Shown: positions 13,401 through 28,400 of the stretch, piece by piece
Position numbering within the stretch: position 1 is the first letter of the stretch
Layout of the letters: the number at the start of each line of letters is the position of its first letter
Origin: Gordionus sp. m RMFG-2023
Taxonomy: Eukaryota > Nematomorpha > Gordioida > Chordodea > Parachordodidae
Assembly (NCBI RefSeq): GCF_954871325.1
Contig: NC_088775.1
Span: forward strand, 78,593,561 to 78,657,560
Direction of reading: 5' to 3'
DNA: 64,000 nucleotides
Program-made: the position numbers and the translations under genes
The notes under the pieces: generated by a model
What the model saw: the letters and a program-made list of their open reading frames with translations, nothing else
What the model was told of the DNA's origin: nothing
The model's database searches: none

Positions 13401-16400
13401 AGGACAAATGGAATCAAATAACGCATCCTTTGATAAGCAAAATACAACAAGTCATAGTAAATAATTTTTTAAAAACATTAGATGTGTAATAAATTGGCTT
13501 GTATATAAAAATACAGGAAATAGCTGAAGCTAACAGATCCAGTCCTCTGTTCAATAATTTGTCTGTTGTCAGCAATTCCATTCCCGCTTTAGGGTGGATC
13601 AATATTGTAAGTTTTAATTTTAAAAATAAACTTGTCAATTATTTGATCATCTCCCATTCATCAAGAAAATATTTAAAAATTATAGTAAACTAAAAATTCA
13701 AAAATTTTTTTGTGGAATATATATTTCATAGTGAAACCACAAATTAAAAATTATAAATCATCAATTTTATTATCTTCAAAAATTTTTTACTCAAAAGTTC
13801 GGGACAATAAAGTTTCTTTTTTCAAACTCTGTTTTAGTTTGATAGACCATTAATTTTTTTTGAATTTTTATAAAAATGCCAATGAGATTTATTTTTATTA
13901 GAACTTTAGTTTTATATTAACATTACTAAATTATGAATTATTTTATAACTAATTTTAATTCATTTATCCATTTTATATTTTTCAACTTTAAGAAAAACAC
14001 CCCTGCTCCTTATATTAAGGAGATGCACGATTCTGGAACATTTTATTCGAATAAAGTGATCATGGAGCATAAAGGAAAGTATGTTTAAAAAAATGATTTT
14101 CAACATATTAATTTTTTTATGCTATATTTAGTAAAAATTTTAGTCACTAAAAAAAATTTATTATTATTCAAACTAAAAACGGGGGAAATGTATAATACAT
14201 GATTATTGTGCAAACAATTTTTTAGAAATTTTTACATTAATTTATAATATTTAAATGAAATTTTCTATAACAAAATCAAATAAACAAATGTCCAAAATTC
14301 TAAAATTTTTATAATCGGTTGATTTGAAAGCAATCTCGTGTCAAAATTTTAACAAAAAATGATAGTGAGCATAGTTTTGACAAAATAAATCTTAGATAAA
14401 TGATAAATAATCCAAACATTACAAAGACCCGTTTGTTTAATAATCTTAACATTTTGTTATCTAAGATGCTGATGCCACTTTTTGCCGACAGTATGTCTTT
14501 GATCTAAATTCTGCTATAATTTTTTTAAAATTGTTTTTCATTTACTTCTGTCTAGATAATCCTAAGCTTGTTCCTCCATTTTCTTTAAAAAAATCGGGCT
14601 CTCTCTTCGCCGATTTCCATTTTAAGTTATCTCAGTTCAGTCTTAAATTTTGTTACAGTAAACAAATTTTTTATTAAAAAAAGTTCTAATAAAGTCCAAA
14701 AATGATATAATTAAATATTCTTGAGACAAATTATCTCGTTCATTAGACCCTTTTTTGTAAATATTAACAAAATAGCATATTGGAATAATTTTCTTTAACC
14801 AAGGGATCCCATCATATTAGTTATCTTATTGTATAATTTCCTTTTTTATTCGGGAAAACTATTAATATTTAATGTTTATCCGGATCATCCTTAATTTGAT
14901 GCTAGAGCTGTGTCGATCCACAAATCCAATCCGATATTTACATTTTTTTATTTACCACTAATCTTTGAATTAATTAAATAACTTATTATAAACTTTGTAC
15001 AAAACAAGACATACTTTTAAATTTTAGGTTACTCGTGGCCAAGGTGATATTTATTGCATCATCATGAATGATTCAGTCTATTTTTTTATTCCTCAAATGT
15101 TAATTATCTCATTTAAAATATTGTTAATGTTTAGATCTTGTCCTGGTTCAACTTATTACTAAACAGCTGGCTATATAGCTTCGGTTAAACACCCTAAAAA
15201 GTAAGAAAAAACAAAAATAAGAAAATTAAGAATTGCTACCAAGCACTTAAAACAAACCAAAATAATGTATCCTAGTTCAAAATCTATATAGATTAAGCTA
15301 AACAGAGATATCAAAAATAAGTGAATCAGGACACGGCCTTATGGCTGAATCGAAATTTGTTTTATTAAATATTTTTAAATGCTTTTATCTATTTATTATT
15401 AAGAAATTATGTATAAAATAAAAGGTATTATTTATATACAGGAATGAAACTAAATATACAATACTATCGGATCTGGTTTTTTGAAAATATCGGAACGATT
15501 TTTAAAACCTGTAAATATCGGTTCCAATCTGATATTGTTGATGCAGACCTGTATTTTATTATATTGCTTATAGGAGTATCATATTCCTGTCGAAAAAATA
15601 TTTATTAGGTCCTCTTAATACAACCGAGGGTAGTTGTTATAGGTTTTACAATCCACTTCAAACTAACTTCATCAATCACAACTGTCATTCATCTAATCGA
15701 TAGACCCTTTTATTCATTAATAAGTGTCGTCTTCCTGTTATTTATACATACTTATATAATCTGTTATAATAGCCCCCTATCGATAGGTTACTCCCTAGAT
15801 CAATGAGCAGCATTTTTTTAAAATTCGCCTTTGGCCAATAACGGAAAAATAATGCTGATTTAACAAATTTGATTATTTGAATATTTTTTAAAAAAAACTG
15901 CCCCGGCAAGGACCGCGCAGAGAATTTTATTTTTATATCAAATTAAATTTAAACCTGACACAATTTTTTTAAAAATCTAGGTCCTGGTCCGACAAGCCAC
16001 TTGCAGAGCTTTATACCCGGCCCTCTTTATATACTGATGAAATTTGGTATACAAACGAAAGCTCATGTAACTTGGACAAAATCATCTTCTATCTTATATT
16101 TTTTTGAGATATTAGGGGTCAAAATAAGAAAAAATGTCTAATTTGACTCTTGTCGGTAGTGATCTGCATCGGGCCTAATTTTTCAAGCCCGGCCTGGCCC
16201 TAAATTTTTTTAAAAAAAGTTTCGCTAACCCGGCCCAAACGAAATTTTTTAAAAAGTTTTGCCGGCCTGGCCGGAACCCGATTTTTTTTAAAAAAAAATT
16301 TAACTACCTGGCCCAGCCCGAATTTATTTAAATATAGAAATTAATTTTTATAATTACTCAAAATAAAAGACATATGTTATATGTCGTTTAGTTTCAATAA

Positions 16401-19400
16401 ATAAAATCAAATATTTTTATTTTACATAAAAAATTCAATATAAAATTAATAACTTAAGATATATTTAAAAAAAATTCCAAGGCCAGACCCAACCCGGCCC
16501 GAATTTTTTTAAAATATTAGGCCCGGCTTGAACTCGATTATTTTAAATATAATTAGGCCCGAAGCCCGTCCAGGCCGGGTACAGGTCGGGCCTAACTTTG
16601 CAGATCTCTACTTGTAGGTTCTTCGTTCAATTATGGATTTCCTATAAAAAAAATTACCCAATTAAAATGATTAATCTAATATCAAAATAAAGCGTATATA
16701 TATAGTAATACCTTGGATTTACACCAAAATCACTTTTTTAAATAGAAATCTGTTTCGGGCCGGGTTTGACGGGGACAAATAATTTTTCTTTTTATTTCCC
16801 TCCAGCCTTATTTGCGTCAAAAATTATGATTATTTTCGGAACTTGGCTAGAAAAACCATGTGGTTTCAACTTACATACCCAAAGATAAATGCGAAAACGA
16901 TGAGCAGCATAATATATGTGACCACATGATAATGGCATTAATAAATGTATTTTTTTTATAATTGGATAGTTACTAGTAACTCAATAATTGAATGACCGAC
17001 AAGTGCCAGACTATGCCATTTCTTATCTTGATCTATATCCTGATATTCCCCAAAATAATAAGAACTAAGAAACTTTGCCCAATTTTAAATTTATACCTTT
17101 TTATTGATCGATTTGTCATGAAATCTTTAATTATTTTTTTTTTAAATTAAATTTTCATAAAAGATTAAACCCCTTTTATTTATCGCTTTTTAAATTAAGA
17201 ACTTCTCCTCATATTGATTGGGGGAAATCCTGGAATGAAGTTTTAACTAATTTGTACAATTACGTCAAGAAGACTAACACTACCGGGCTGAAATGGAACG
17301 ATAAAGTAATTAACAAATTATACTATAAATATAAAATCGAATAAATCTTTAATAATATATATTCTCTGATAAGTTTATTATGATTTATAAAAAAGTCTAA
17401 CCTTAACTTTTTCAATATAATTATTTAACTTAATATCACACTTTCTAACGTCTTAACTTTATAATACTTATTCACTAAAACAATACTGTTATTGTAGAAT
17501 AATAAAAAAAGTCATAAAAGTTTTTATTACAAGTCAAAAATTTTTTTTCAATTCATACAAAAATTATCGAATGAATAATAAATATCAAAATATATTGATT
17601 ATTAATTATTTTCAATTATCCTTTGTTTTTACATTCTACCAATCAACTATGCTTGTTGATTGGCATTTAAACAAATATTTTAACTTTTATACATCAAGCA
17701 TAAATTAAACAAAAGTTATGAATAAATTAAACAAAGAATATGAATAAATTAATCAGAAATTAGGACAATTTACAGAGACAAAAACTTTTGGTGATCATTT
17801 TTAGCTTAAAATGTTCTAAAATTGAGCATGAATATATTTACTTTTAGCAATAAGCTACTTTTCTATTGTGGAGATCTATGTTGTAGAAGGGTCTATAGCA
17901 TTTATTAAAATTTTTACAGAAACAAAAACTATTAGTTGATTTTAAAATGTTTTAAAATTGAGTATGAATTTATTTACTTTTAGCAATAAGATACTTTTCT
18001 ATTGCGAAGATCTATGTTGTAGAAGGGTCTATAGCATTAATTAAATTTTCTATTATCTAAAATTTTATAGTATTAACTCTTAACAACTGATAAGGGTTTT
18101 TTAAAAAATATAATTTAGAATAAAAACTTTATATTTCAAGAAATATAGGAAAAAATAGTGTCTAAAATTCAATATCATTCGACTTGAAAATATATGATAT
18201 GAATCAAATAATAAATATTCAATATTTAATCCTTCCACATAAATCCAATTAAATTTGGAATTAATTGTTGGAATTGAGATGCACGATATTTAGTATCGGC
18301 ACCGATTCTCATTGAAAATCCTGATTCCTATATTATGATCATTTATGTAAATCGTTTTAGAATATTATGCCTGAATCGTTTTCCAACATGTTTGAATATC
18401 AAAAAAATTTATCGTGAACTTTTAAACTACCTTTAATTTATAATAATTTTTTATTAGATTTATATAACATTTTAAAATAAATAAACGAAAATTTATGACA
18501 AAATTATCTGAATTTTAATAGGGTAGGACTAGGAAGTAGTACTTTATGCATTCTGGAATATGATTCCCTTAAAATCAGATCTATCAAAAATTAAAAATGT
18601 TTTTAAACTTTTCCAAAAAACCCTCGTCTATTAAATCGTTAAATATTTGAATTATTTATAAAGTATTAAACATATGTTCCTCGTGAAACTTTTTATTTAA
18701 ACTTTTGAATATGAATAATATCGTCTAATACAAATAATGCAATTATTCGATTTTGTTTTTGTGTAAGCTTAAGTTAAGTTTAATCTAGAATAACGACCTT
18801 TATGTAATTTTCATTAAATCACCTGCAACGATTTATACATATGAAATCATTTACTGAGAACTTTCTAACATATACGGAGTGAAGTACATGTTAATGTTTC
18901 ATATTTACGAATCAAATATATATTTTTTATTATTCGATTTGTTTATACGAATATTAAATAATTTTATTCAACATATAAAAATATGATTGCCATAAATAAT
19001 AAGAATTACTAATTACTTTTTTTTAGAGAACATTGAACGAAATATTTTAATGTTTGTTATAAAAATTATCAAATCATACATTTTACAGAAATTAGTGCAT
19101 AAAGGTCACATATAAAAATAAATTGTATCCAAGTTACAAGAGATGGGCAGTTCTTAAAAAAAGGTATCTAGATTAGAGATCTGCAAAGTTAGTCTTGGCC
19201 CGAACGGGCTTCGGGCAGGGCTCGGGCCTAATTCTATTTAAACTAATCGGGTTCGGGCCGGGCCTAATATTTGTAAAAAAGTTTGAGTCGGGTCGGGATT
19301 AATATTTAAAAAAAAATTCGGGCCGAATCGGGTTGGACCTTGGAATTTTTTTTTAATATATCTAAATTTATCAATTTTATATTGGATTTTTTATGTAAAA

Positions 19401-22400
19401 TAAAAATATTTTATTTTATTTATTTGAAATTAAACGACATATAACATATGTCTTTTATTTTGAGTAATTATGAAAATTAATTTCTATATTTAAATAAATT
19501 AGGGCCAGGCTGGGTGCGTAAATTTTTTTAAAAAAAATTTCTGGTTCAAGCCGGGCCGGCAAAACCTTTTTTAAAAAATTTCTATTTCGGGGCTGGCAAA
19601 ACTTTTATAAAAAAAATTTCGGGCCGGGCTTGAAAAATTAGGCCCGATGCAGATCACTAATCTAGATGTAGATATAAGTATCTTATTAAAAATATTGAAA
19701 AGATATAAGATTTGCCAATAATGTTATCTAATCATATAAAGCTAATCATTCGTTCATGATTAGCATGAATAGCCATACGGTTGAATATAATTTAACAAAG
19801 CTGGGTAAGAACCTGAAAAAAAATCTCAAAACTAGAACCTAACACTGTTTAGCATCAACATTATAAATTTTACAAGCTTAAAAAAAAAGTTTAAAAGTAA
19901 CTAAAAACATGATTAAACTCTATGAGAAATAAATTCTATTCCTTTACTCTCTGCTAGGGGTGGGACCAATACCAATATAATATTGGTTTACAATACCAAT
20001 ACCAATATAAACCAATATATAATTAAATATTGGTATTGTTTTTACAACCAATACCAATACCAATTACCTAAATATATTGGTTTTGAAATATTGTTTAAAT
20101 ACAATTTTAACCAATACCAATACCAATATTAAAAATTTAAAATAGATAAATACATAAAATTATTTGGTTTTATCGTGGATAATTATATCGTGGTATATTT
20201 TTTTACTTTCATTCATAAACATATTACATCTGTTATTTCTTCCAAATATTCCTGTGATATCAATATTGGTGTTATTTATAATTATAGTTTATTTTTATTA
20301 TGGAAGTAAGTTTTCTATATGATATCTATCAATTTTATCTATTAATTCATTTAGGATATAATGAATGAAAACCAAATCGAGTTAATAAATATAGATAATG
20401 ATGTTGATACTAATAATAATAGCGATAATGAACAAGAAGAATCAACGATATCTAATAAAAGACGAAATACAGCAAAAATCTGGGAATTTTATACTAGTTG
20501 TGATAACAAAAAAAAGGCTATTTGTAATAAATGTAAAAAAGAATTATCTATTCCCAATTTTGGAACCTCAGGATTATGGACACATCTTAAATCCATCCAC
20601 CCAACTTTATAATAAATAATGGCAGTAAAAAAATTAACACCATAAAATCATTTTTAATTAATAATGTAAATAATAAAGCTAATTTAAATAATTTAATTAT
20701 GGACTTTTTTATTCAAAATAATTTAGCCTTTTCAATGGTTGAAAATGAGTCATTTAAAAATTTAATAAGCTTTTGCAACCCCTCATTAACATTAATTTCT
20801 AGAAAAACACTTAAAAAAGAAATTATGAAACATTATCATAGTTCTTTTATCAATTTAAAATCTGTACTTTCTAACTTCTAAATTTTCTTTAACAATGGAC
20901 ATTTGGTCCTCTCCAAATAAAATACCCTTTATGGGCATAACCATTCATTATATTGATAATGATTTTAAATTAATTAATCATTTATTAGATTTTATTCCTT
21001 TTAAATCAGCACATAATGCTATTAATATTTATAATATTTTTAATTCTGTATTAAAAGTAAAATTTGAAATTGATTTTTTTTGTATTACATTAGATAATGC
21101 TAGTAATAATTTAGCATTTTTAAAAATTTTAAAACTAAAAGACAATTTTGATAATGTGTGCAAATGTTTTTGCCATATTATCCATTTATCTGTCATGGCT
21201 GCATTGGAACCTCTAAATCCAACTTTAAAAAAAATAAGAAATTTTTTAAAAATTTTTAAACTTTCTATATCTAAATTTAATAAGCTTGAAAAAACATATC
21301 TTGAAAAAAATCCAAATTTAAAATTTCCTCACCCTATTTTGGATATACCAATACGTTGAAATTCAACGTACCAAATGCTCGAAAGGGCTATATTGCTCAA
21401 ACCTTATCTCACAATATATACCAATCATCAACAAAATACTAATGAAGAATATTATATTAGTGCCTTAGCTTGGAATAATATTGAAATATACCGAGAATTT
21501 TTAGAACCATTTAATTTTGCTACAGAGATGGCCTCATGTGCTAATACTCCATCAGTTTCAACAATCATTCCTTTATATTCCAGTATTTTTGAGCACGTTG
21601 AGAGTTATGATAATAATCCTAATGCTATTTTAAAGACAGCTTCATTAGCTGCCTTGACAAAACTTAATAAATACTATAATTTTAATAAACACCTATATAT
21701 TATTTCAACAATGATTGACCCAAACTATCAAGTCACTTATTAAAGCATAATAGTATAGAAACTCTTATTGGATGTCTAACCAATGAATATAATATTTATA
21801 AAACAAATAATTACAATTCAGCTGAACCTACAAATGAAACACAAAATAACAAAAAATTATCCTTTTTTGACAAAATATATCAGGTTAAACCTAGTCACAA
21901 CAATAATAACTTAGAAATTAGCAAATATGTGGATGAAGCCACAATTTATAATGATACAAATCCATTAGACTGGTGGAAATTAAATAAAAATAGATATCCA
22001 ATATTATCAAAAATTGCCAGAGATTATCTTGCAATTCCAGCTTCTTCATCTAGCTCTGAAAGGGCTTTTTCAGAAGAAAGGTATCTTATAACAGATCAAC
22101 GTTGTTCACTAGATGAGCATACTATCCAAGCTTGCATGTGCTTAAAAAGTTGGATGCGCATGAAGGATTCTTCTTAAATAGATAAACTTTTTTCTTTATA
22201 TTACAATCTTTTGCACTATATTTTATATAAATAGACAATTATGATTTTTAGTGTATTCATTTTGCTATATTCTTTGTGCTAAATAAAAAGTTTCAAAATA
22301 TACGTTTATTATTTGATTGGTTTGTTGATTTCAAAAATATATTAGTTTAAAAAAAGAATTTGGATTTAGTAAAATTTTGGGAGTTGGTTCTTAGCCTTGT

Positions 22401-25400
22401 TTTTATGGTAATGCTTCATGATTTTTTTTTCCATGTTTATTTAAAACTAGAAATTAAGAGTTTTATAATCACTATTTCTATTCTTTTAATTAGTAATTTG
22501 AATTTAAACCAATACCAATATAAAGCAATATATACCAATATAAACCAATACCAATAGCAATACCAATAATAATACCAATACAAGAAATAGAAAATATTGT
22601 TTAAACCAATACCAATATTTTAGACCCAATACCAATACAATATTTTGTTTATATTGGGTTTTTAATATTGGTTCCCAGCCCTACTCTCTGCCAATTAAAA
22701 TATTGCAGGTAAATTTTATGCTTTCGTTTCCTTTACAGATATGGTACTACCAGGCGCATACACAGTGGGGGGGGGCAAAAAATGGAGATGCCGGATATAT
22801 TTTTGAAAAATATTATTGTTTATATTTTATAATATTTATTCTCTCTTTTTAAATATATATTTAATTACATTTATTTATCACATTCATTTACTTAGTTTCA
22901 TCAATTACGATTTCAAGTTTTCCTTAATTATCTATTGTTTTCAAATTTCTAGTGGCGTAATATTTATTTATCATTTTCAAATTTCTAGTCAAAATGTTAG
23001 TCATCTTACAAAAAAGCAAATAAGTACATATAATTTTATAACATTTTATAATAGCCTAGAAAAAATGACATACTTCAAAAGGTATTAAAAGATACCTATG
23101 ATAAATATTTTATTTAATAATAGATTTATATTCCATTCAATTTTCAATATCCACAAACTTTATGTGCTAATTCAAAAGTTAAAATTTAAAAACAGCTATT
23201 TTAATGGTTATGGCTAGCATTCTCTATCCGAGACAATGGAGCTTTGCAAGATATGTGTCCTGTTTGGCCCAAGATATGCCAAGTACAATGCTGGAGAAAT
23301 CTTTAACAATCATCAAAAAACAAATTATCAGAAACATGAACTGATGATTTCATTAAATTAATTCAAAGTGGAGTGATTCCCATTTCATCACATATTGACA
23401 AAATAGGATTAAATAGCAAAAGAAGATAGATGTAAGATCAAACTATTGAGGCCATTCTATATTGTGGATTGCAGGGCCTAACACGGGTCCATTTGGATTC
23501 AGAAAGCTTGAATTTCAATAATAATGATAATGACGGTAATTTTCGTGGTCTTGTAAAATTTAAAGCATTAGGGGATTCTGCATTAATAGAATACCCCAAG
23601 CGATAAAATTTTTAAACAGAATTATTTCTGAAACTCTTTGTCCAACAAGGAGAAATTGCAAAAACTTGTCCAACGAGATGGAGTCTTCGCCAAAAAGCAG
23701 TAACATTTTTTATGGAGTTAGAAGAGCCGATTATTAATGCTCTTACTGAAATATTACAATGGCCTGAAAGAGATGTTTCACCAGATACAAGCAAATGATT
23801 GGATTCGATAATTATACCAAATTTTTTTTCTCATTATTAATAAATTATTTATTTATACAACTATTTTATGTAATACTTTTTAAAAACATTATATTGTCTT
23901 GATTGAGACAATGAGAATAGCGGAGAGCATTTTATTAGAACTCAAGGAAATTAGGGATAATGTTGATGAAAAATTTCATATTTTATATGTTATTGTTGAG
24001 TCTAAAGCAGAGCTATACGAGTTTAATATTTTCCTCCCTCGACTTGCAGCAAGTCAAGCACATCGTCCAAACATTAAGGGTCAGTCTCAATCCCAACGAA
24101 GATTGGATTTTACATTACAAATAATATGCCTCTTAATAATATTTTTTGTGCAATTTTATTTTTTAATGTGTTATATATTTTTCATGAATACTTTAAAAGT
24201 TATTACATAAAAAATTCAATTATTCTTAAGAAACTTGTATATTTATTTCCAACATTTAAATTTTTTATACCTTATTTATATAAATTTTAAAGGCTCAAAA
24301 AATTTAAATTTCTATTTTGGGTCATTTATCTTATAGTGATTCATATGCTGGTTATTATATCCACTTAGTATTTTATAATTCACATTTATTTTATAGTTTT
24401 TCATATGCCGCCGGTTATATCCGTTTAATATTTTCACATTTATTTTATTTTTATATGCCAGTTTAGTGTTGTTAATCAACTGAGATCAACTCAAGTCGAC
24501 TCGAGTCTCTAGTCGACTAGAGGACGAATATTTTATGAACTTGAGTCGTCAACTAGAGGACGAATATTTCAGATCTATTATTATTTTTTATTAATTAAAA
24601 TAGTTTTGTATTTTACTATTTTCGACTTCCAACTTGAGTCGTGACTCGTGAATATAATTATATAGTTGAGTCGACTAGAGGACGAATATTTCAAATTTGC
24701 TATTATTAATTAAGATATTTTTTGTATTTTATATTTCCTACTTTAGACCTTTATGACTCGTTAAGTTATTATAAATTTTATAGTTGTGTCGGCTAGAGGA
24801 CCAATAGTTCTATGAACTTGAGTCGACTAGAGGACGAATATTTGAAATTAGTTATTATTATTTAAGATATTTGTTGTTATTTACTTTTTACTTTAGACCT
24901 CCAACTTGAGTTGTGAATACAAAATATATAGTTGTCGACTAGAGGACGAATAGTTCTCTGAACTTGAGTCGTCAATTTAAGTTGACTAGAGGACGAATAT
25001 TTCAAATTAATCATTATTTATTTAAAATATTTGTTCTGTTTTTTACATTTTTTTATTTTAGACTTCTAATTTGAATTGTGAAAACTGAAAAAAATTATAT
25101 AAATGAGTCGACTAGAGGATGAATATTTCTATTAACTTAAGCCGTCTACTTGAGTCGACTAGAGGACGAATATTTGAAATTTGGTATTATTAATTAAGAT
25201 ATTTTTTGTATTACATTTCCTACTTTAGACCTTCATGACTCGTTAAGTTATTATAAATTTTATAGTTGTGTCGACTAGAGGACCAATAGTTCTATGAACT
25301 TGAGTCGACTAGAGGACGAATATTTCAAATTAGTTATTATTATTTAAGATATTTTTTGTTTTTTACATTTTTTACTTTAGACTTTCATGAGTCGTTAATA

Positions 25401-28400
25401 TAAATTATATAGTTATGTCGACTAGAGGATCAATATTTCTATGAACTTGAGTCGACTAGAGGACGAATATTTGAAATTTGGTATTATTAATTAAGATATT
25501 TTTTGTTTTTTACATTTTTTACTTTAGACTTTCATGAGTCGTTAATATAAATTATATAGTTGTGTCGACTAATCAATAGTTCTATGAACTTGAGTCGACT
25601 AGAGGACGAATATTTTAAAATAGATATTATTATTTAAGCTATTTGTTCTGTTATTTACATTTTACTTAAGACTTCCAACCTGTGTCGTGAATACAAAATA
25701 TATAGTTGTCGACTAGAGGACGAATAGTTCTTTGAACTTTTGAGTCGTCAATTTGAGTCGACTAGAGGATGAACTTCTAATTAATTATAATTTAAGATAT
25801 TTGTTCTGTTATTTACATTTTTTTACTTATGATTTAGGAATACAAATTATATAGTTGAGTCGACTAGAGGACGAATTTTTCAATGAACTAGAATCGTCAA
25901 TTTAAGTTGACTAGAGGACGAATATTTTAAATTAATTATTATTTAAGATATTTGTTCTGTTATTTATATTTTATTACTTAAGACTTCCAACTTGAATCGT
26001 GAATACCAATTATTTACATAATTATCTTATTCCTCATTTTATTTTATCAAATAAATTCTTATTAACATTTTTTGATTGAATACTCAAAAAAATTCTTATT
26101 TACATTTTTTTGATTGAATAATAATCTGAAATAATAAAAATTTTGCAGGTATCTGAATATTTTGAAATTATATCTCAACCGTATTTTAAATTTTATATAA
26201 GACAGACGTGTGATAATAATCAAACTATGAGATGACGGATGAATCTTCTTTAGCACTCCTCCTCATCTGTATTTAATTTATTTTTAATATTTCTAGTCCT
26301 TCTTTTAGGTAATTGTTTTTTTTATTTCAAATTAATTATTATTTAAGATTCATATACTTCATTATCTTATTCCTCTATTTATTTGATCAAATAAATTCTT
26401 ATAAACATTTTTTGATTGAATACTCAATTAAATCCTTATTTACATTTTTTGAATGAATACTATATTCTCAAAAAATATTTCGCAGGTATCTGAATATTTT
26501 GATTATATCTCACCATTATTTAAATTTTATATAAGAAACCATACGTGTGATAATAATCAAAATTACGAGATGGCGGGTGAATTTTCTTTAGAACTCTTCC
26601 TTAGCTGTATTTAATATATATTTAGTATTTTTATAGTCCCTCTTTAGTCATTCTTTTTGATAATTATTTTATTTTATAATTAATGGTTAATAGCTTTTAA
26701 AATATTTAAAAAATCACCTCTTTAGTAAAGAATTATCTTATCTTAATCTAATCTAACAACAATTACATAATTTACTTTATTTTTCTGTTTCTAAATAAGA
26801 TATAATAATATAAATATAACATAAGAAAAAAATATTATATGGTATAACATAAGAAAAAAATATAGATATTATTGCCATATATCGATATCCCAGTTATTCA
26901 AGGATACACAATGCATTAAGGTGGATGGTGACATCCTATTTCTTTTTTTCGTCAAGAAATCCACTGTCTTGCTAAAGGCTCTCTCACTCGGCACACTTGT
27001 TGATTGCTGGGCAAGAAAATCTTTTGCAATCATCGACAATGTAGGATAGATAAGGCTATTTTTTTCCCACCAATCTAGTATATTCGTTGTAGGGGACGCT
27101 ACTTTATCATCGAGATAATCTTTGATCTCATCTTTTATAAGATCAGGGAATTCATATGCCTCCCTAAAAATTATAATATAATATAATTTAATTACTTTCT
27201 CAATTCGTGATGCATGCAAACAAAATACGGCTATCATCAGGCATTAGGTTAATGTCGTCCACGTCCTCATTTTTGTCATAGTTACTAACATTTTCTGAGT
27301 CATTCATAGAGTCGAATAAGAAATTAATATACGCCGCAGTCATATAAAAAATAAATCTTCAAGCTATCAATACAAAATATGGAATTTTAAAATACTTTAA
27401 ATTTTATTTTATAAGTTAGAATTTTAAAAAATAATTATTTAAAATTTATTTATTATTGTTTATTTTTTTTATATCAGTATTTATTCGAATAAGAAATTAA
27501 AATTAAAATATGCCGCAGTCATATAAATAATAAATCTAAAACAAAATATTAATACAAAACATGGTATTTTAAAATACTTTTAATTTTATTTTATATCTTA
27601 GAATTTTATTAAATTAATTATTAGATTAAATATATTTAATTAAAAAGATTCAATACCATACTGTATGGTATTATAATTTATATACAACACATGTATGCAT
27701 TTTTGTTTTTTTTATATTTAAAATTTATTTAAAAAAATGTCATAAAATTGACTCAACTTCACATGAGGATCGATTGAATCAATAAAAACACATAATGCCA
27801 TCCCAGATAAAAATATTTTCAATCTATTCTAGTAAATAATCATAATAGAATTTTTTTTCTTATTTTTTATATTTATAAATTTAAATATAAATCTTCTATT
27901 TTTTGAGTTTTAAAATAATTTCCGGTATTAGAAAAAGAGGATTCAAAACAAGAGACCGGTCATGACACCTTCATTAAATGTGTCAGTATGTCTAGATTTA
28001 ATAGTATCACTATGTCCTATCATAGTTCAGAATTAACTACGAACTTTCTGGCCAGATTTGTTTAATTTTATCGCTATTTTTTAAACACGTATATTAATTT
28101 TTTTCTTCTAATTTTATATATGTATCTTGGACAAATAGATTTGATATTATTAAAATATTTTAATAGTTATTAACCATTAATGACTAAATAAAAAAATTAC
28201 CTAAAAGAGGGACTATAAATATACTTAATATATATTAAATACAGATGAGGAGGAATGCTAAAGATGATTCACCCGTCATCTCATAGTTTTGATTATTATC
28301 ACATGTCTGTCTTATATAAAATTCAAAATATGGTTGAGATATAATTTTAAAATATTCAGATACCTGCAAAATATTTTATTATTTGAGAATATTATTCAAT

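Noticed and set aside
20361-22177. Alternative genetic code because TGA stands at a Trp position in the transposase
   Set aside because: The CAP gene uses no in-frame TGA and the transposase has frame changes too, so ordinary decay explains it.
24500-25935. Regular short repeats with variable intervals, CRISPR-like at first sight
   Set aside because: Intervals are long, unequal and themselves repeated; the array has an inverted partner at 28585-29400 and lies in a eukaryotic intron.
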